Shown here: piece after piece, positions 34,542 through 43,071 of the stretch
Numbering within the stretch: the first letter of the stretch is position 1
Layout of the letters: each line of letters begins with the position of its first letter
Assembly: GCF_900111685.1 (NCBI RefSeq)
Contig: NZ_FOHX01000001.1
Location: 496,001 to 560,000, forward strand
From: Nonomuraea wenchangensis
Lineage (GTDB): Bacteria; Actinomycetota; Actinomycetes; Streptosporangiales; Streptosporangiaceae
Direction of reading: 5' to 3'
DNA length: 64,000 nt
Made by a program: the position numbers and the translations under genes
The notes under the pieces: generated by a model
The model's database searches: none
What the model was told of the DNA's origin: nothing
Seen by the model: only the letters and a program-made list of their open reading frames with translations

Positions 34542-35669
34542 TCAGGAACTCGTCCGGGCGGTGGAGGCGGCGGTGGTCTTGGGCGCGAACGACTCCACGA
34601 CGTCGGTGTAGCGGTCGGAGGTGTCGACCGCGTGCCCGACCGCCCACACCGCGCCCTTGCCCGCGAGATAGGTGACGGCCTGGAGGCGCACCATGCTGCG
34701 GCCCTTGTCGGCGCCGCCCCGGATGATCGAGCACGTGCCCTTCTCGCAGCGCGCCACGAACGGCTCGGCCGCCCGGTCGGGGTCGTAGCCGGTCATCCAG
34801 TAGCGGCCCTTGCCGTCGCCGGTCACGCCGTAGAGCCGGGCTCCGGTGACGGGCAGGGTCTGCCGCTTCCAGCGCTTGCCGTTCCAGACGAGCACGAGCG
34901 GCGAGATGTCGCCGGGGCCGCGGTAGACGCCGCCGACCGCGACCGCCCGCTTGGCGTTGTCGGTCTGGATGTCGCGGAGGTAGCCGCCGGGGATCGAGGG
35001 CAGCGGCATTGCCTTCCACGTGCCGCCCGAGTTGTGCGCGATGAGCGGCTCCGTGCCGGTGTCGCCGACGGCGAAGCCGCCCGCCACCGCGTAGAGCGCG
35101 CCCTTGTCCTTGAGCTGCTGCACCGTCCAGGCGCCGCTCTGGCCGGTGAGTACGAGGCCGCGCTTCTCCCGGCTGCCGACCGCCACGACCTTGGTGCCCT
35201 TGGCGTCCACGCCGCCGAGCCAGTCGCCCGAGCGCAGGCCCTGCGGGCGGATCCGGTCGAAACCGGTCACGTCGCCGTGCGCCAGGTAGGGCAGCCCGTC
35301 GTGGCTGTCGCCCACCGCCCACACGTCGGACGGGCCGGCCGCGGCGAGGCTGCGCAGGTTGCCGGCCGCCGTGGCGTCGCGGATGGCCACCTCGCTCCAC
35401 CGGGAGCCGTCCCAGTGGCGGATGGTGCCGCGGTTCTTCCACACGTCCCAGATCTCCTGCTGGCCGACCGCCCACACGTCGCCGGACGCGACGGCCAGCA
35501 CGTCGGACAGCGAGCCGTCGGCCTGCAGGCGCACGCTGGTCGACTGCTGCCACGCCTCGATCGCGGCGGGGCTGCGGGGATCGGCATGCGCGGCGGGCGT
35601 GACCTGCGGCAAGGCCACGGACGTCGCCAAGATCAGAAAGAGCGCACGCCGCCGAGAGCGACGGGTCAT
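34542..35669 (-). CDS. secreted beta-propeller-like protein of unknown function
   Basis: 375-aa protein with a classical signal peptide: Arg-rich start (TRRSRRRA), hydrophobic core and AHA-D cleavage near residue 29. The mature part contains spaced DVWAVG/AVWAVG units (GDVWAVGQQ, SDVWAVGDS, GAVWAVGHA) and repeated WNGKRWK / WDGSRWS stretches, suggesting six or seven blades. It has two cysteines close together (about 304 and 309) that may form a disulfide. No catalytic motif is recognised. It could be an extracellular binding protein. Confidence 0.75.
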   Translation of the reverse strand: MTRRSRRRALFLILATSVALPQVTPAAHADPRSPAAIEAWQQSTSVRLQADGSLSDVLAVASGDVWAVGQQEIWDVWKNRGTIRHWDGSRWSEVAIRDATAAGNLRSLAAAGPSDVWAVGDSHDGLPYLAHGDVTGFDRIRPQGLRSGDWLGGVDAKGTKVVAVGSREKRGLVLTGQSGAWTVQQLKDKGALYAVAGGFAVGDTGTEPLIAHNSGGTWKAMPLPSIPGGYLRDIQTDNAKRAVAVGGVYRGPGDISPLVLVWNGKRWKRQTLPVTGARLYGVTGDGKGRYWMTGYDPDRAAEPFVARCEKGTCSIIRGGADKGRSMVRLQAVTYLAGKGAVWAVGHAVDTSDRYTDVVESFAPKTTAASTARTSS

Positions 35670-35699
35670 GAACAAATGCTACGGGCTGGCCACCGCTCC

Positions 35700-35731
35700 C
35701 CGCCCGCCCGGTGCCCGACTCGGGCGGGCGG
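35700..35731 (-). terminator. hairpin between nuclease and secreted propeller genes
   Basis: Perfect 11-bp stem CCGCCCGCCCG / CGGGCGGGCGG (35700-35710 and 35721-35731) with a 10-base loop. It lies beyond the stop of the EEP nuclease on the minus strand. Confidence 0.6.
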
Positions 35732-35819
35732 ATGCCCCCAAATGTCCCGGTATGCCCCGGACCGTCCCCCCGGCGTCTCCCGTAAGCGTCCCCCGGCGTC
35801 CTCCGTTGCGGCAGAGTCC

Positions 35820-36587
35820 TCAGCCGACGGGGAGGCGCAGTTCCGCCACCACCGGCAGGTGATCGCTGGCGGCCGCGAGGTCGGCCGCGGCGGCGTCCGC
35901 TCCCCCGCAGGACACGACCCGCGCCTCGGGTGCGGCGAACACCCCGTCGATGCGCGCCGAGGGCCGCGCGGCCGGGAACGTCAGCCCCCCTGCCCGCCCC
36001 ACGGGCCGCTCCACGGGCCGTACCTCGGGCCGCCCCCCGGGCAGTTCCTCGTACGCGAGCCGGGACGCCGCCTCCTCATGACAGTCGGACAGCCGTCCCG
36101 CCAGGTAACGCCAGGCCGGCTGGTGCGGCCGTTCGTTGACGTCGCCGCCGAGCACGATCGCCGCCCCGTACGGCGCCGCCGCCCGCTCCATCAGCGCCAC
36201 CGCCTCGGCCGCGTGGTGCACCCGCGCCGGGTCGTGCAGGTCGAGGTGGAGCGAGCCGACCGCGAGCCGCGCCCCGCCCGCCTCCACCACGGCGATCGCG
36301 AGCCCGCGCAGCTCCAGCCCGAGAAAGACGCGCAGCGCGTGGCTGCGCGCCTCCAGCACCCGTACCCGTGGCCCGGTCAGCACGGCGACGCCGCCGAGCC
36401 TGCCCGGGGTGGCCAGGCGCATGCCCGCCGCGGCGGCGAGCGCCCGCCGCCTGGCCCGCCACCGGCCGAACCTGGGCGCCTCCTGCACGCACAGCACGTC
36501 GGCCCGCAGGCCGGCGATCACGCGGGTGAGCGCTGGCAGGCTGTCGCGCAGCCCGTGCAGGTTGTACGTGCCGACCCGGACCGTCAC
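35820..36587 (-). CDS. endonuclease/exonuclease/phosphatase (EEP) family protein
   Basis: 255-aa metal-dependent phosphodiesterase fold. The ordered motifs are present: GTYNLHG (about 6-12), CVQEAP (Glu metal ligand), GSLHLDLH, GGDVNERP (Asp and Asn) and ASDHLPV (terminal Asp-His). The substrate cannot be told; relatives cleave nucleic acids, sphingomyelin or inositol phosphates. There is no signal peptide. The GTG at 36587 is eleven bases after the glucokinase stop, so it is probably in the same operon. Confidence 0.87.
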   Translation of the reverse strand: MTVRVGTYNLHGLRDSLPALTRVIAGLRADVLCVQEAPRFGRWRARRRALAAAAGMRLATPGRLGGVAVLTGPRVRVLEARSHALRVFLGLELRGLAIAVVEAGGARLAVGSLHLDLHDPARVHHAAEAVALMERAAAPYGAAIVLGGDVNERPHQPAWRYLAGRLSDCHEEAASRLAYEELPGGRPEVRPVERPVGRAGGLTFPAARPSARIDGVFAAPEARVVSCGGADAAAADLAAASDHLPVVAELRLPVG

Positions 36588-36598
36588 GCCCGGGGCCG

Positions 36599-37531
36599 CT
36601 AGCGCTGCCTGGCCAGGTCGGCGGCGCCGACGACGCCGGCCGCGGCGCCCAGCTCGGCCAGCCGGATGTCGGCGAGCGGCCGGTGGCCGCGCCCGGTGAG
36701 CCGTTCGGCGAAGGACTCGCGGGCCCGGTCGATGAACAGGTCGGCGGCCCTGGACACGCCGCCGCCGACGATGAAGCAGCCGGGGTCGAGCACCGCGGCG
36801 AGGTCGGCCATGCCCTGGCCGAGCCAGTCGGCGAAGGACGCGAACGCCTGCAGCGCGACCTCGTCGCCCCGGCGGGCGGCCTCGGTGATCTCCTCGCCCT
36901 CGATCTTGCCGCCGGCCAGCCCGAGCAGGATGCCGGCCCGCTCAGGCGCGGCCTCGGCCAGCTCTCTGGCCTCCTTGACCAGGGCCTGGCCGCTGGCGTA
37001 CTGCTCCCAGCAGCCGATGTTGCCGCAGCCGCACGGCCGGCCGCCCGGCTGGACCTGCATGTGGCCCAGCTCGGCGCCCATGCCCCACCGGCCGCGGTAG
37101 AGCGCGCCGTCGAACACCAGGCCGCCGCCGATGCCGGTGCCGAGCGTCACGCAGACCACGTGGGACTGGCCGCGCCCGGCGCCGAACCTGGTCTCGCCCC
37201 AGGCCATGGCGTTGGCGTCGTTCTCGATCACGACGGGCAGCCCGACCAGGTCGCTGATCTTCTTCTGCAGCGGCTCCTCGCGCCAGGCGAGGTTGGGGGC
37301 GAAGCGCACGACCGAGCGGGTCTCGTCCACGAAACCGGCCGCGCCCACCCCCACCGCCTCGACGGGCCGGCCCGCGGACAGCTCGCGAACGACGTCGGCC
37401 ACCGTCTCGGCCACCAGGTCGGGGCGGTCGGCGGCGGTGGGCCGCAGCGTGTGTTCGACGATCTTCCCTTGGTCGTCGACCACACCCGCGGCCACCTTGG
37501 TCCCGCCGATGTCGACACCGATCGTGAGCAT
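36599..37531 (-). CDS. glk: ROK-family glucokinase
   Basis: 310-aa sugar kinase phosphorylating glucose with ATP. It has the phosphate loop DIGGTKVAAG (about 7-16), ENDANAMAWGE, LGTGIGGGLV and the zinc motif GHMQVQPGGRPCGCGNIGCW. In streptomycetes the homologous enzyme also mediates carbon catabolite repression. No N-terminal helix-turn-helix is present, so it is an enzyme and not a ROK repressor. It follows the DUF5304-like gene by 14 bases. Confidence 0.93.
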   Translation of the reverse strand: MLTIGVDIGGTKVAAGVVDDQGKIVEHTLRPTAADRPDLVAETVADVVRELSAGRPVEAVGVGAAGFVDETRSVVRFAPNLAWREEPLQKKISDLVGLPVVIENDANAMAWGETRFGAGRGQSHVVCVTLGTGIGGGLVFDGALYRGRWGMGAELGHMQVQPGGRPCGCGNIGCWEQYASGQALVKEARELAEAAPERAGILLGLAGGKIEGEEITEAARRGDEVALQAFASFADWLGQGMADLAAVLDPGCFIVGGGVSRAADLFIDRARESFAERLTGRGHRPLADIRLAELGAAAGVVGAADLARQR

Positions 37532-37545
37532 GCCCGTCGTTCTCC

Positions 37546-38007
37546 CTATCCCAGATCTATGTGTTCCACGTCGTCGCGGCCGCCCCGGTCGTCCCGTCGC
37601 GGCTCCGCCGGGGGGTCGGTACGGGGGTCTGTGCGGGGGTCCGTCCGGGTGTCGTCGCGGGGGGCCGGGCGGCTCAGCGCGTCGAACGCGCCCCGGACGG
37701 CGGCGAACAGCTCACCGCCCGCGGCCATCAGGTGACCGGTCACGTCGGCGGCGGAGGCGGCGGAGCCGGACTCGCGCTGGTCGGCGATCGCCCGGCAGAT
37801 CGGGCAGGCGCGGCAGACGTACTCGTCGTGGGGGTCGGACACGGCCTCCTCCCACACGTCGCGCTCCTTCCGGCCGCCGCCGCCGGTGAACGAGTTGAAC
37901 ACCTGCTTGCCGACCTGGCGCGTGGCGCGTCCCTGGATCGAGTCGAACAGCTTGCGCGCCTCGTCGGCGACGGTGCCGATCGGATCCCTGTCGTTGCTCT
38001 CGGTCAT
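37546..38007 (-). CDS. DUF5304-like small protein with Cys-rich motif
   Basis: 153-aa hydrophilic protein. The N-terminal half is helical; YVCRACPICRAI (about 73-84) is a CxxCxxC motif that could bind zinc or a cluster. The C-terminus is highly charged, with an RTDP unit repeated three times followed by PAEPRRDDRG. It resembles the DUF5304 proteins found next to glucokinase genes in actinomycetes. The ATG at 38007 is taken as start. Its function is unknown; it lies between an ArsA-like ATPase and glucokinase in what looks like one operon. Confidence 0.72.
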   Translation of the reverse strand: MTESNDRDPIGTVADEARKLFDSIQGRATRQVGKQVFNSFTGGGGRKERDVWEEAVSDPHDEYVCRACPICRAIADQRESGSAASAADVTGHLMAAGGELFAAVRGAFDALSRPAPRDDTRTDPRTDPRTDPPAEPRRDDRGGRDDVEHIDLG

Positions 38008-38065
38008 CTGGCCCCTCCCTGAACCGGCGGCCCTGCCTGCGGGGTCGCTCATCCTCCTCAACTCC

Positions 38066-39226
38066 TCAGGAGCCGGATTCGCTCCCCGGGCTGAACGCTA
38101 CCCGCAGCACACCGTCGCGGAGCACCGCCCCGCTGATCTTCCTGCGGGCCAGCGCGACGGGCAGGGCGAGGATCCTGCGGTAGGGGCCCGCCGTGACGAT
38201 GAGCTCGTCGCCCTTGCGGGCCAGGTCGACCTCGGCGCGGTCGGCGCCGGGCAGGTCGAGTGCCAGCTCGTCGGCGCTCATGCGCAGCGGCGGAGGGCTG
38301 GCGGGCGGCGCGAACGGGTCGCTCTCGCCGTAGAGCCGCTCACCGACCTCGGTCAGCGCCTGCGTGCCGACAGGCTCGGCCGGCAGGTAGGGGACGACGT
38401 GGACGGGCAGCGGCGCGAACGACTGCTCCGCCTCGGCCAGCAGCCGCGTCTGCGCCGCCACCCACTGGGCGCGCCACTCGTCGGCGCCGCCCGGCGGGAA
38501 GACGCGGTTGGCGATCACGCCGTCGACGCGGTAGCCGTACAGGTTGAGCGAGGTGAGGGTGCGCCGGGCCTCGGCCAGCACCACCGACTCGGGGGTGAGC
38601 ACGAGCCGGACGGAAGCCTGATCTCCGGTGAGCAGCTCGCGCACCTCCATGAGGCCGCGGTGGAAACGTTCGCCGGCGCTCATGACCTCCTCGCCGGGCG
38701 CGCTGACCCGGGCCACGCCCCGGACGAACGGCGCGACCAGCCGCACCAGCCGGCGGCCGACCGGCAGGAGCCGGTTGACATGCCAGTCGAGCGCCTCGGG
38801 CAGGGCGAGCAGGCGCAGCGTCTCGGCGGTGGGCGCGCAGTCGACGACGATGACGTCCCAGCGTCCTGAGCGGGCGTGCTCGCGCAGCTCCAGCAGGGCG
38901 ATGATCTCCTCGGCGCCGGGCAGCACCGTGATCTCCTCGGAGGTGACCTCGTCCAGGCCCAGCTCCGACAGCACGCCCCGCGCGTAGTCCTGCAGCTCGC
39001 CCCAGTGCCGCTCCAGCGTCCGCTGCGTGTCGACCTGGTGCAGGTGCAGGCCGGGCGCGACCTCGCCGGGCTCGACGGCGAGCGCGTCGGCCAGCGAGTG
39101 TGCGGTGTCGGTGGAGACGACGAGCGTCTTCATGCCCTTGCTCGCGGCGAGGGTCGCGGTGGCCGCGGCGGCGGTGGTCTTGCCCACGCCGCCCTTGCCC
39201 GTGAACAGCAGGACCCGGGGATCCAC
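38066..39226 (-). CDS. ArsA/GET3-like ATPase
   Basis: 386-aa P-loop ATPase of the SIMIBI class. Walker A is GKGGVGKTT (about 10-18), switch I STDTAHSLADAL, switch II VVDCAPTAETLRLL. The C-terminal 80 residues (LDLPGADRAEVDLARKGDELIV...) resemble an alpha-crystallin/Hsp20-like domain, as in plant and actinobacterial ArsA-like proteins. With no arsenite pump nearby it is unlikely to act in arsenic resistance; a targeting or chaperone role for membrane or lipid-linked proteins is more plausible. The GTG at 39226 is immediately before the SRPBCC stop. Confidence 0.87.
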   Translation of the reverse strand: MDPRVLLFTGKGGVGKTTAAAATATLAASKGMKTLVVSTDTAHSLADALAVEPGEVAPGLHLHQVDTQRTLERHWGELQDYARGVLSELGLDEVTSEEITVLPGAEEIIALLELREHARSGRWDVIVVDCAPTAETLRLLALPEALDWHVNRLLPVGRRLVRLVAPFVRGVARVSAPGEEVMSAGERFHRGLMEVRELLTGDQASVRLVLTPESVVLAEARRTLTSLNLYGYRVDGVIANRVFPPGGADEWRAQWVAAQTRLLAEAEQSFAPLPVHVVPYLPAEPVGTQALTEVGERLYGESDPFAPPASPPPLRMSADELALDLPGADRAEVDLARKGDELIVTAGPYRRILALPVALARRKISGAVLRDGVLRVAFSPGSESGS

Positions 39227-39227
39227 C

Positions 39228-39665
39228 TCAGCGGCCTTCGACGCGCTTCTTGAGGCCCTTGAGCGCGGTGTCCACGATCACCTTCTCCGCCTTGCGCTTG
39301 ATCATGCCGATCATCGGCACGCTGAGATCGACGGCCAGCTCGTACGTCACGGCGGTGCCACTGCCCGAGGCGGCGAGGCGGTAACTTCCGCGCAGCTGCG
39401 AGACCATCCTGCCGGGCTCGACGACCTCCCAGGCGACGCCCTCGTCGCCGTCGAAGGTGTAGCCGAGGGCGTAGGTGTCGCTGATCATGCCGGCGTCCAG
39501 GACGAAGCGGACCTTGCTCGCCCGGCCGTCGTCACCCTCGCCGAGGACCTCGGCGCTCTTGATCGACCCGGCCCACTCCGGGTAGCTGGGGAAGTCGGCG
39601 ATGACCGCCATGACGTCGGCGGGAGCGGCGTCGATGGTGATGCTCGAAGTGGTGCGATCAGCCAT
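39228..39665 (-). CDS. SRPBCC (START-like) lipid-binding-fold protein
   Basis: 145-aa helix-grip protein of the polyketide-cyclase/dehydrase family (ITIDAAPADVMAVIADFPSYPEW at the start). The long hydrophobic cavity of this fold usually binds lipids or aromatic ligands. It abuts the ArsA-like gene (one-base gap), a pairing also known from mycobacteria, where the homologous SRPBCC protein sits beside an ArsA-like ATPase. A joint role in handling hydrophobic cargo is inference. Confidence 0.87.
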   Translation of the reverse strand: MADRTTSSITIDAAPADVMAVIADFPSYPEWAGSIKSAEVLGEGDDGRASKVRFVLDAGMISDTYALGYTFDGDEGVAWEVVEPGRMVSQLRGSYRLAASGSGTAVTYELAVDLSVPMIGMIKRKAEKVIVDTALKGLKKRVEGR

Positions 39666-39686
39666 GAGGACACCGTACCGGTCGGG

Positions 39687-40454
39687 TCACCATTCGAGGA
39701 TGAAGGGAACGCCCTTCCCGCGGAAATGGCCCACGTTGACGCATTCGGTGCGGCCCACCCGGGCGCGGGCGTGCAGCGGGTTGTGGACGTGGCCGAAGAG
39801 CGCGTAGCGGGGCTGGGTGCGCCTGATGGCCTCCAGCGTGGCCTCGCTGCCGCGCTCGAAGCGCCGGGCCACGACGTCGTAGAGCAGCTCGGGCAGGGCG
39901 GGCGGGATGTGGCAGCACAGCACGTCAACCTCGCCGACCGCCTCGACCTTGGCGGCGTACTCCTCGTCGCTGATCTCGTTGGGGGTGCGGTAGGGCGTCT
40001 TCAGCCCGCCGCCCACGAACCCGAAGCGCAGCCCGCCGATCTCCACGCTCTGGCCGTCGAGCACCTGGTGGCCGGGGCGCAGGTAGTCGGACCACAGGCG
40101 GGGCAGGTCCACGTTGCCGTAGGTGAGGTAGGCGGGGGTGGGCATGGCGGCGAACAGGCTCGCGTACTGGGCGCGGACGTTGCGCTCGATGTGCTCGCGC
40201 GGGTCGCCGTCGAGCGTCGCCCACAGGGCCGCCGACATGGCCCTCGCCTCGTCGAACCGCTTGGCGGTGCGCAGCCCGATGAACTCGGCGGCCTTCTCAC
40301 GGCCGAACAGGTCGGCGAAGATGCCCTGCGCGTGGTCGTCGTAGTCGATGAACAGGATCAGGTCGCCGAGACAGATCAGCGCGTCGGCGCCCTGCCCGGC
40401 GGCGGCGAGGGCATCGGCCCTGCCGTGGACGTCGCTCACCACATGGACCCGCAT
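39687..40454 (-). CDS. metallophosphoesterase
   Basis: 255-aa calcineurin-like phosphoesterase. Dimetal ligands are visible as DVHG (about 8-11), CLGDLI, TYGNVD, CCHIPP and FGHVHNP. It ends with GKGVPFILEW. The substrate is unknown. It is divergent from the acyl-CoA ligase gene and upstream of the SRPBCC-ArsA pair on the same strand by 21 bases, so it is likely first gene of that operon. Confidence 0.9.
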   Translation of the reverse strand: MRVHVVSDVHGRADALAAAGQGADALICLGDLILFIDYDDHAQGIFADLFGREKAAEFIGLRTAKRFDEARAMSAALWATLDGDPREHIERNVRAQYASLFAAMPTPAYLTYGNVDLPRLWSDYLRPGHQVLDGQSVEIGGLRFGFVGGGLKTPYRTPNEISDEEYAAKVEAVGEVDVLCCHIPPALPELLYDVVARRFERGSEATLEAIRRTQPRYALFGHVHNPLHARARVGRTECVNVGHFRGKGVPFILEW

Positions 40455-40592
40455 GGGGCAAATCTTACGAGCGGTGGCTGCTAGCGTGATGAACGCCCTT
40501 CATAACGCCTCAATGACGACGTGACCTGCGAGGCTACCGGCGCGTAACTTAACGCGATAACGTCCAGGCGTCCTTCGAAGAGGAGTTGATCC

Positions 40593-42344
40593 GTGCGCGA
40601 GTACAGCGTCCCGATCCTGGTCGACGTGCCTTCCTCGGCCGGCCTGGCCGACACGGTCTTCCGGCGGGCCGAACAGGACCCCGGCGTCGTCGTCATGCGC
40701 CGCAAGACCGACGCGGGGTGGCCGGCGGTCACCGCGTCGGAGTTCCGCGACCAGGTCGTGGCGGTGGCCCGCGGGCTGATCGCGGCCGGCGTGGAGCACG
40801 GCGACCGGGTGGCGCTGATGTCCCGCACCCGCTACGAGTGGACGCTCGTCGACTACGCGATCTGGTCGATCGGCGCGGTCACCGTGCCGATCTACGAGAC
40901 CTCCTCGGCCGACCAGGTGCGCTGGATCCTCTCCGACAGCGAGGCCAAGGCCGCGTTCGTGGAGCTGGACGCGCACGAGGAGACGGTGCGCGAGGCCGCG
41001 CCCGAGCTGAAGGCCGTCTGGCGCGTCGACGCGCCGCCGCTCGGCGACGAGGTGCCCGCCGCCGAGGTGGACGAGCGGCGCGGCCGGGTCTGCGCCGCCG
41101 ACCTCGCCACGATCGTCTACACCTCCGGCACCACGGGCCGGCCCAAAGGCTGCCGGATCACGCACGACAACCTGCTGTTCACCGCGCTCAACGTGCTGCG
41201 CGGGCCGCTGGAGCCGCTGTTCTCCCGCAAGGAGCCGGCCGCGCTGCTGTTCCTGCCGCTGGCGCACATCTTCGCGCGGATGATCCAGGTCGTGCTCGTC
41301 GAGGCGGGCGCGATCATGGCGCACACCCCCAACATGAAGAACGTCGCCCCCGACCTGCAGGACTTCCAGCCGACGTTCCTGCTGGGCGTGCCGCGCGTGT
41401 TCGAGAAGGTCTACAACGGCGCCGAGCAGAAGGCCATCGCGGGCGGCAAGGGCAAGATCTTCGCCAGCGCCGTCGAGGTGGCCGTGGCCTGGAGCCGGGC
41501 CGAGAGCGCCGGGGGCGCGCCGCTCGGGCTGCGGCTGCGCAAGGCCGTCTTCGACCGGCTCGTCTACTCCAAGCTGCGCGCCGCGACCGGCGGCCGGCTG
41601 ACCGCCGCCGTGTCGGGCGGGTCGGCGCTGGGCGAGCGGCTCGGCCACTTCTTCAAGGGCGTCGGCATCGAGGTCTTCGAGGGCTACGGCCTCACCGAGA
41701 CCTCCGCGCCGTGCTCGGTCAACATCCCCGGCGCCAACAAGATCGGCACCGTGGGCAAGCCGCTGCCCGGCGTCACGCTGCGCATCGGCGACGACGGCGA
41801 GGTGCTGGCCAAGGGGCGCAACGTCTTCGCCGGCTACTGGAAGAACGAGGCGGCGACCGCCGACGCCATCGACGCCGACGGCTTCTACCGCACCGGCGAC
41901 GTGGGCGAGCTGGACGACGACGGCTACCTGCGGATCACCGGGCGCAAGAAGGAGATCCTGGTGACGGCCGCCGGCAAGAACGTCGCGCCGGGGCCGCTGG
42001 AGGACCTGCTGCGGGCCCACCCGCTGATCTCGCAGGCGATGGTCGTCGGCGACGGCCGCCCCTTCGTTGCCGCCCTCGTGACCCTGGACCCGGAGGCGGT
42101 CCCCGCCGGGCGGACGGTCGCCGAGCTGCGTACGGACCCCGAGGTGCTGGCCGAGGTCCAGGCCGCGGTGGACCGGGCGAACCAGTCGGTGTCGAAGGCC
42201 GAGCAGATCAAGAAGTTCGCGATCCTGGAGCAGGACATCACCGAGGAGAGCGGGCACCTGACGCCGACGCTCAAGGTCAAGCGCAACCTCGTGCTGCGCG
42301 ATTTCGCCGGGCAGATCGAGGAGCTGTACAGCGCGGGGAAATGA
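40593..42344 (+). CDS. long-chain fatty acid-CoA ligase (FadD15-like)
   Basis: 583-aa AMP-forming ligase. The phosphate loop is YTSGTTGRPKG, followed by the adenylate-binding GYGLTET and YRTGDVGELDDDGYL, and GRKKEILVTAAGKNVAPG at the hinge. The size and the C-terminal QSVSKAEQIKKF / LTPTLKVKR pattern match the acyl-CoA synthetase class of actinobacteria and not short-chain or peptide-synthetase enzymes. The GTG at 40593 has GAGGAG upstream. It activates fatty acids for phospholipid synthesis or degradation. Confidence 0.93.
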   Translation: MREYSVPILVDVPSSAGLADTVFRRAEQDPGVVVMRRKTDAGWPAVTASEFRDQVVAVARGLIAAGVEHGDRVALMSRTRYEWTLVDYAIWSIGAVTVPIYETSSADQVRWILSDSEAKAAFVELDAHEETVREAAPELKAVWRVDAPPLGDEVPAAEVDERRGRVCAADLATIVYTSGTTGRPKGCRITHDNLLFTALNVLRGPLEPLFSRKEPAALLFLPLAHIFARMIQVVLVEAGAIMAHTPNMKNVAPDLQDFQPTFLLGVPRVFEKVYNGAEQKAIAGGKGKIFASAVEVAVAWSRAESAGGAPLGLRLRKAVFDRLVYSKLRAATGGRLTAAVSGGSALGERLGHFFKGVGIEVFEGYGLTETSAPCSVNIPGANKIGTVGKPLPGVTLRIGDDGEVLAKGRNVFAGYWKNEAATADAIDADGFYRTGDVGELDDDGYLRITGRKKEILVTAAGKNVAPGPLEDLLRAHPLISQAMVVGDGRPFVAALVTLDPEAVPAGRTVAELRTDPEVLAEVQAAVDRANQSVSKAEQIKKFAILEQDITEESGHLTPTLKVKRNLVLRDFAGQIEELYSAGK

Positions 42345-42522
42345 CCTTTCAATAAGGGCGAATTAATTCCGATTTAATCGCCTATATGCCGTCTGACCAG
42401 GGGAATCTTCTTTCGATTCCAGCTTTCTCGCCGTCACTTCCAGGGTATTCTTGCGGCAAAGAAAACAGGACCGGGAATCTCTACCATCCCCGGTCCCTTA
42501 CCTCACGGTAAGGGAGAACAGC
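42345..42522. other. AT-richer intergenic segment with small hairpins
   Basis: About half A+T by eye, against roughly 27 % in the surroundings. It includes an AT-rich imperfect inverted repeat near 42356-42384 (GGCGAATTA / TAATCGCC-like), which may terminate the ligase gene, and GGACCGGG / CCCGGTCC arms near 42469-42497. TTACC-TCA-CGGTAA lies just before the ribosome binding site of the next gene. No gene is seen in it. Confidence 0.5.
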
Positions 42523-42822
42523 ATGGACATCAAGGAAGCGGGCCCCGCGTTCACCACGGCTCTGGAGAACGAGCTCATTCAGATTCGGGCGGACCAGCGC
42601 GAGCTGGCACAGGACCTCACCGAGCGCATCAACGGCGTCGGGAGGCGGCTCAAGAGCCTCGACGCCAAGGTCGAGCTCGGGTTCTCCTCGGTCGACGCCC
42701 AGCTCCAGATCCTCGACTCGCGCGTCAAGATCGTGGAGAGCAGGCTCGGGGTGGTGCAGGAGACGCAGCAGCAGATGCTGGGCGTGTTGGTCGGCATTCA
42801 GCGGAGGCTGGAAGCCGCCTGA
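42523..42822 (+). CDS. short coiled-coil protein of unknown function
   Basis: 99-aa protein, almost entirely amphipathic helix with heptad spacing of Leu/Val/Ile (for example ERINGVGRRLKSLDAKVELG and LQILDSRVKIVESRLGVV). There are no cysteines, membrane segments or signal peptide. AAGGGAGA precedes the ATG at the right distance. Its codon use is less GC-extreme than its neighbours and its upstream region is AT-rich, hinting at recent acquisition or high expression. Function unknown; a homo-oligomeric scaffold is plausible. Confidence 0.75.
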   Translation: MDIKEAGPAFTTALENELIQIRADQRELAQDLTERINGVGRRLKSLDAKVELGFSSVDAQLQILDSRVKIVESRLGVVQETQQQMLGVLVGIQRRLEAA

Positions 42823-42969
42823 GCCACTAGGGCGCTTCGGAGGGCGGGTCCGCGTTGAGCGGGCTCGCCCTTCCGTGTACGCCCGGACGACGGCGAGAGG
42901 GCGGTCGAACAGGTTCCGACAGAGGTGGGCGGGGGCGGGGCGGGGGTCCCGAGCTGCGATGTGGGGGCT

Positions 42970-42994
42970 TTGTCATGAAACCGTGCTTTGACAA
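42970..42994. promoter_or_regulatory. operator-like inverted repeat upstream of the sugar importer
   Basis: TTGTCA (42970-42975) and TGACAA (42989-42994) form a 6-bp inverted repeat with a 13-base spacer. The right arm overlaps TTGACA (42988-42993), a good -35 hexamer, although no clear -10 box is seen 17 bases on. It is about 80 bases before the importer start. A sugar-responsive repressor site is a guess. Confidence 0.35.
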
Positions 42995-43071
42995 GTGGGA
43001 AATGTTGGCTTTTCGTGTATGAAAGTGCGCGAAGTCGGGGGAATCTGAAGGTTCGGGTAGGAGGACCTCAC

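Noticed and set aside
38066..39226. Arsenic-resistance ATPase
   Set aside because: No arsenite pump, reductase or ArsR gene is nearby; the C-terminal crystallin-like region and SRPBCC neighbour fit the GET3-like group better.
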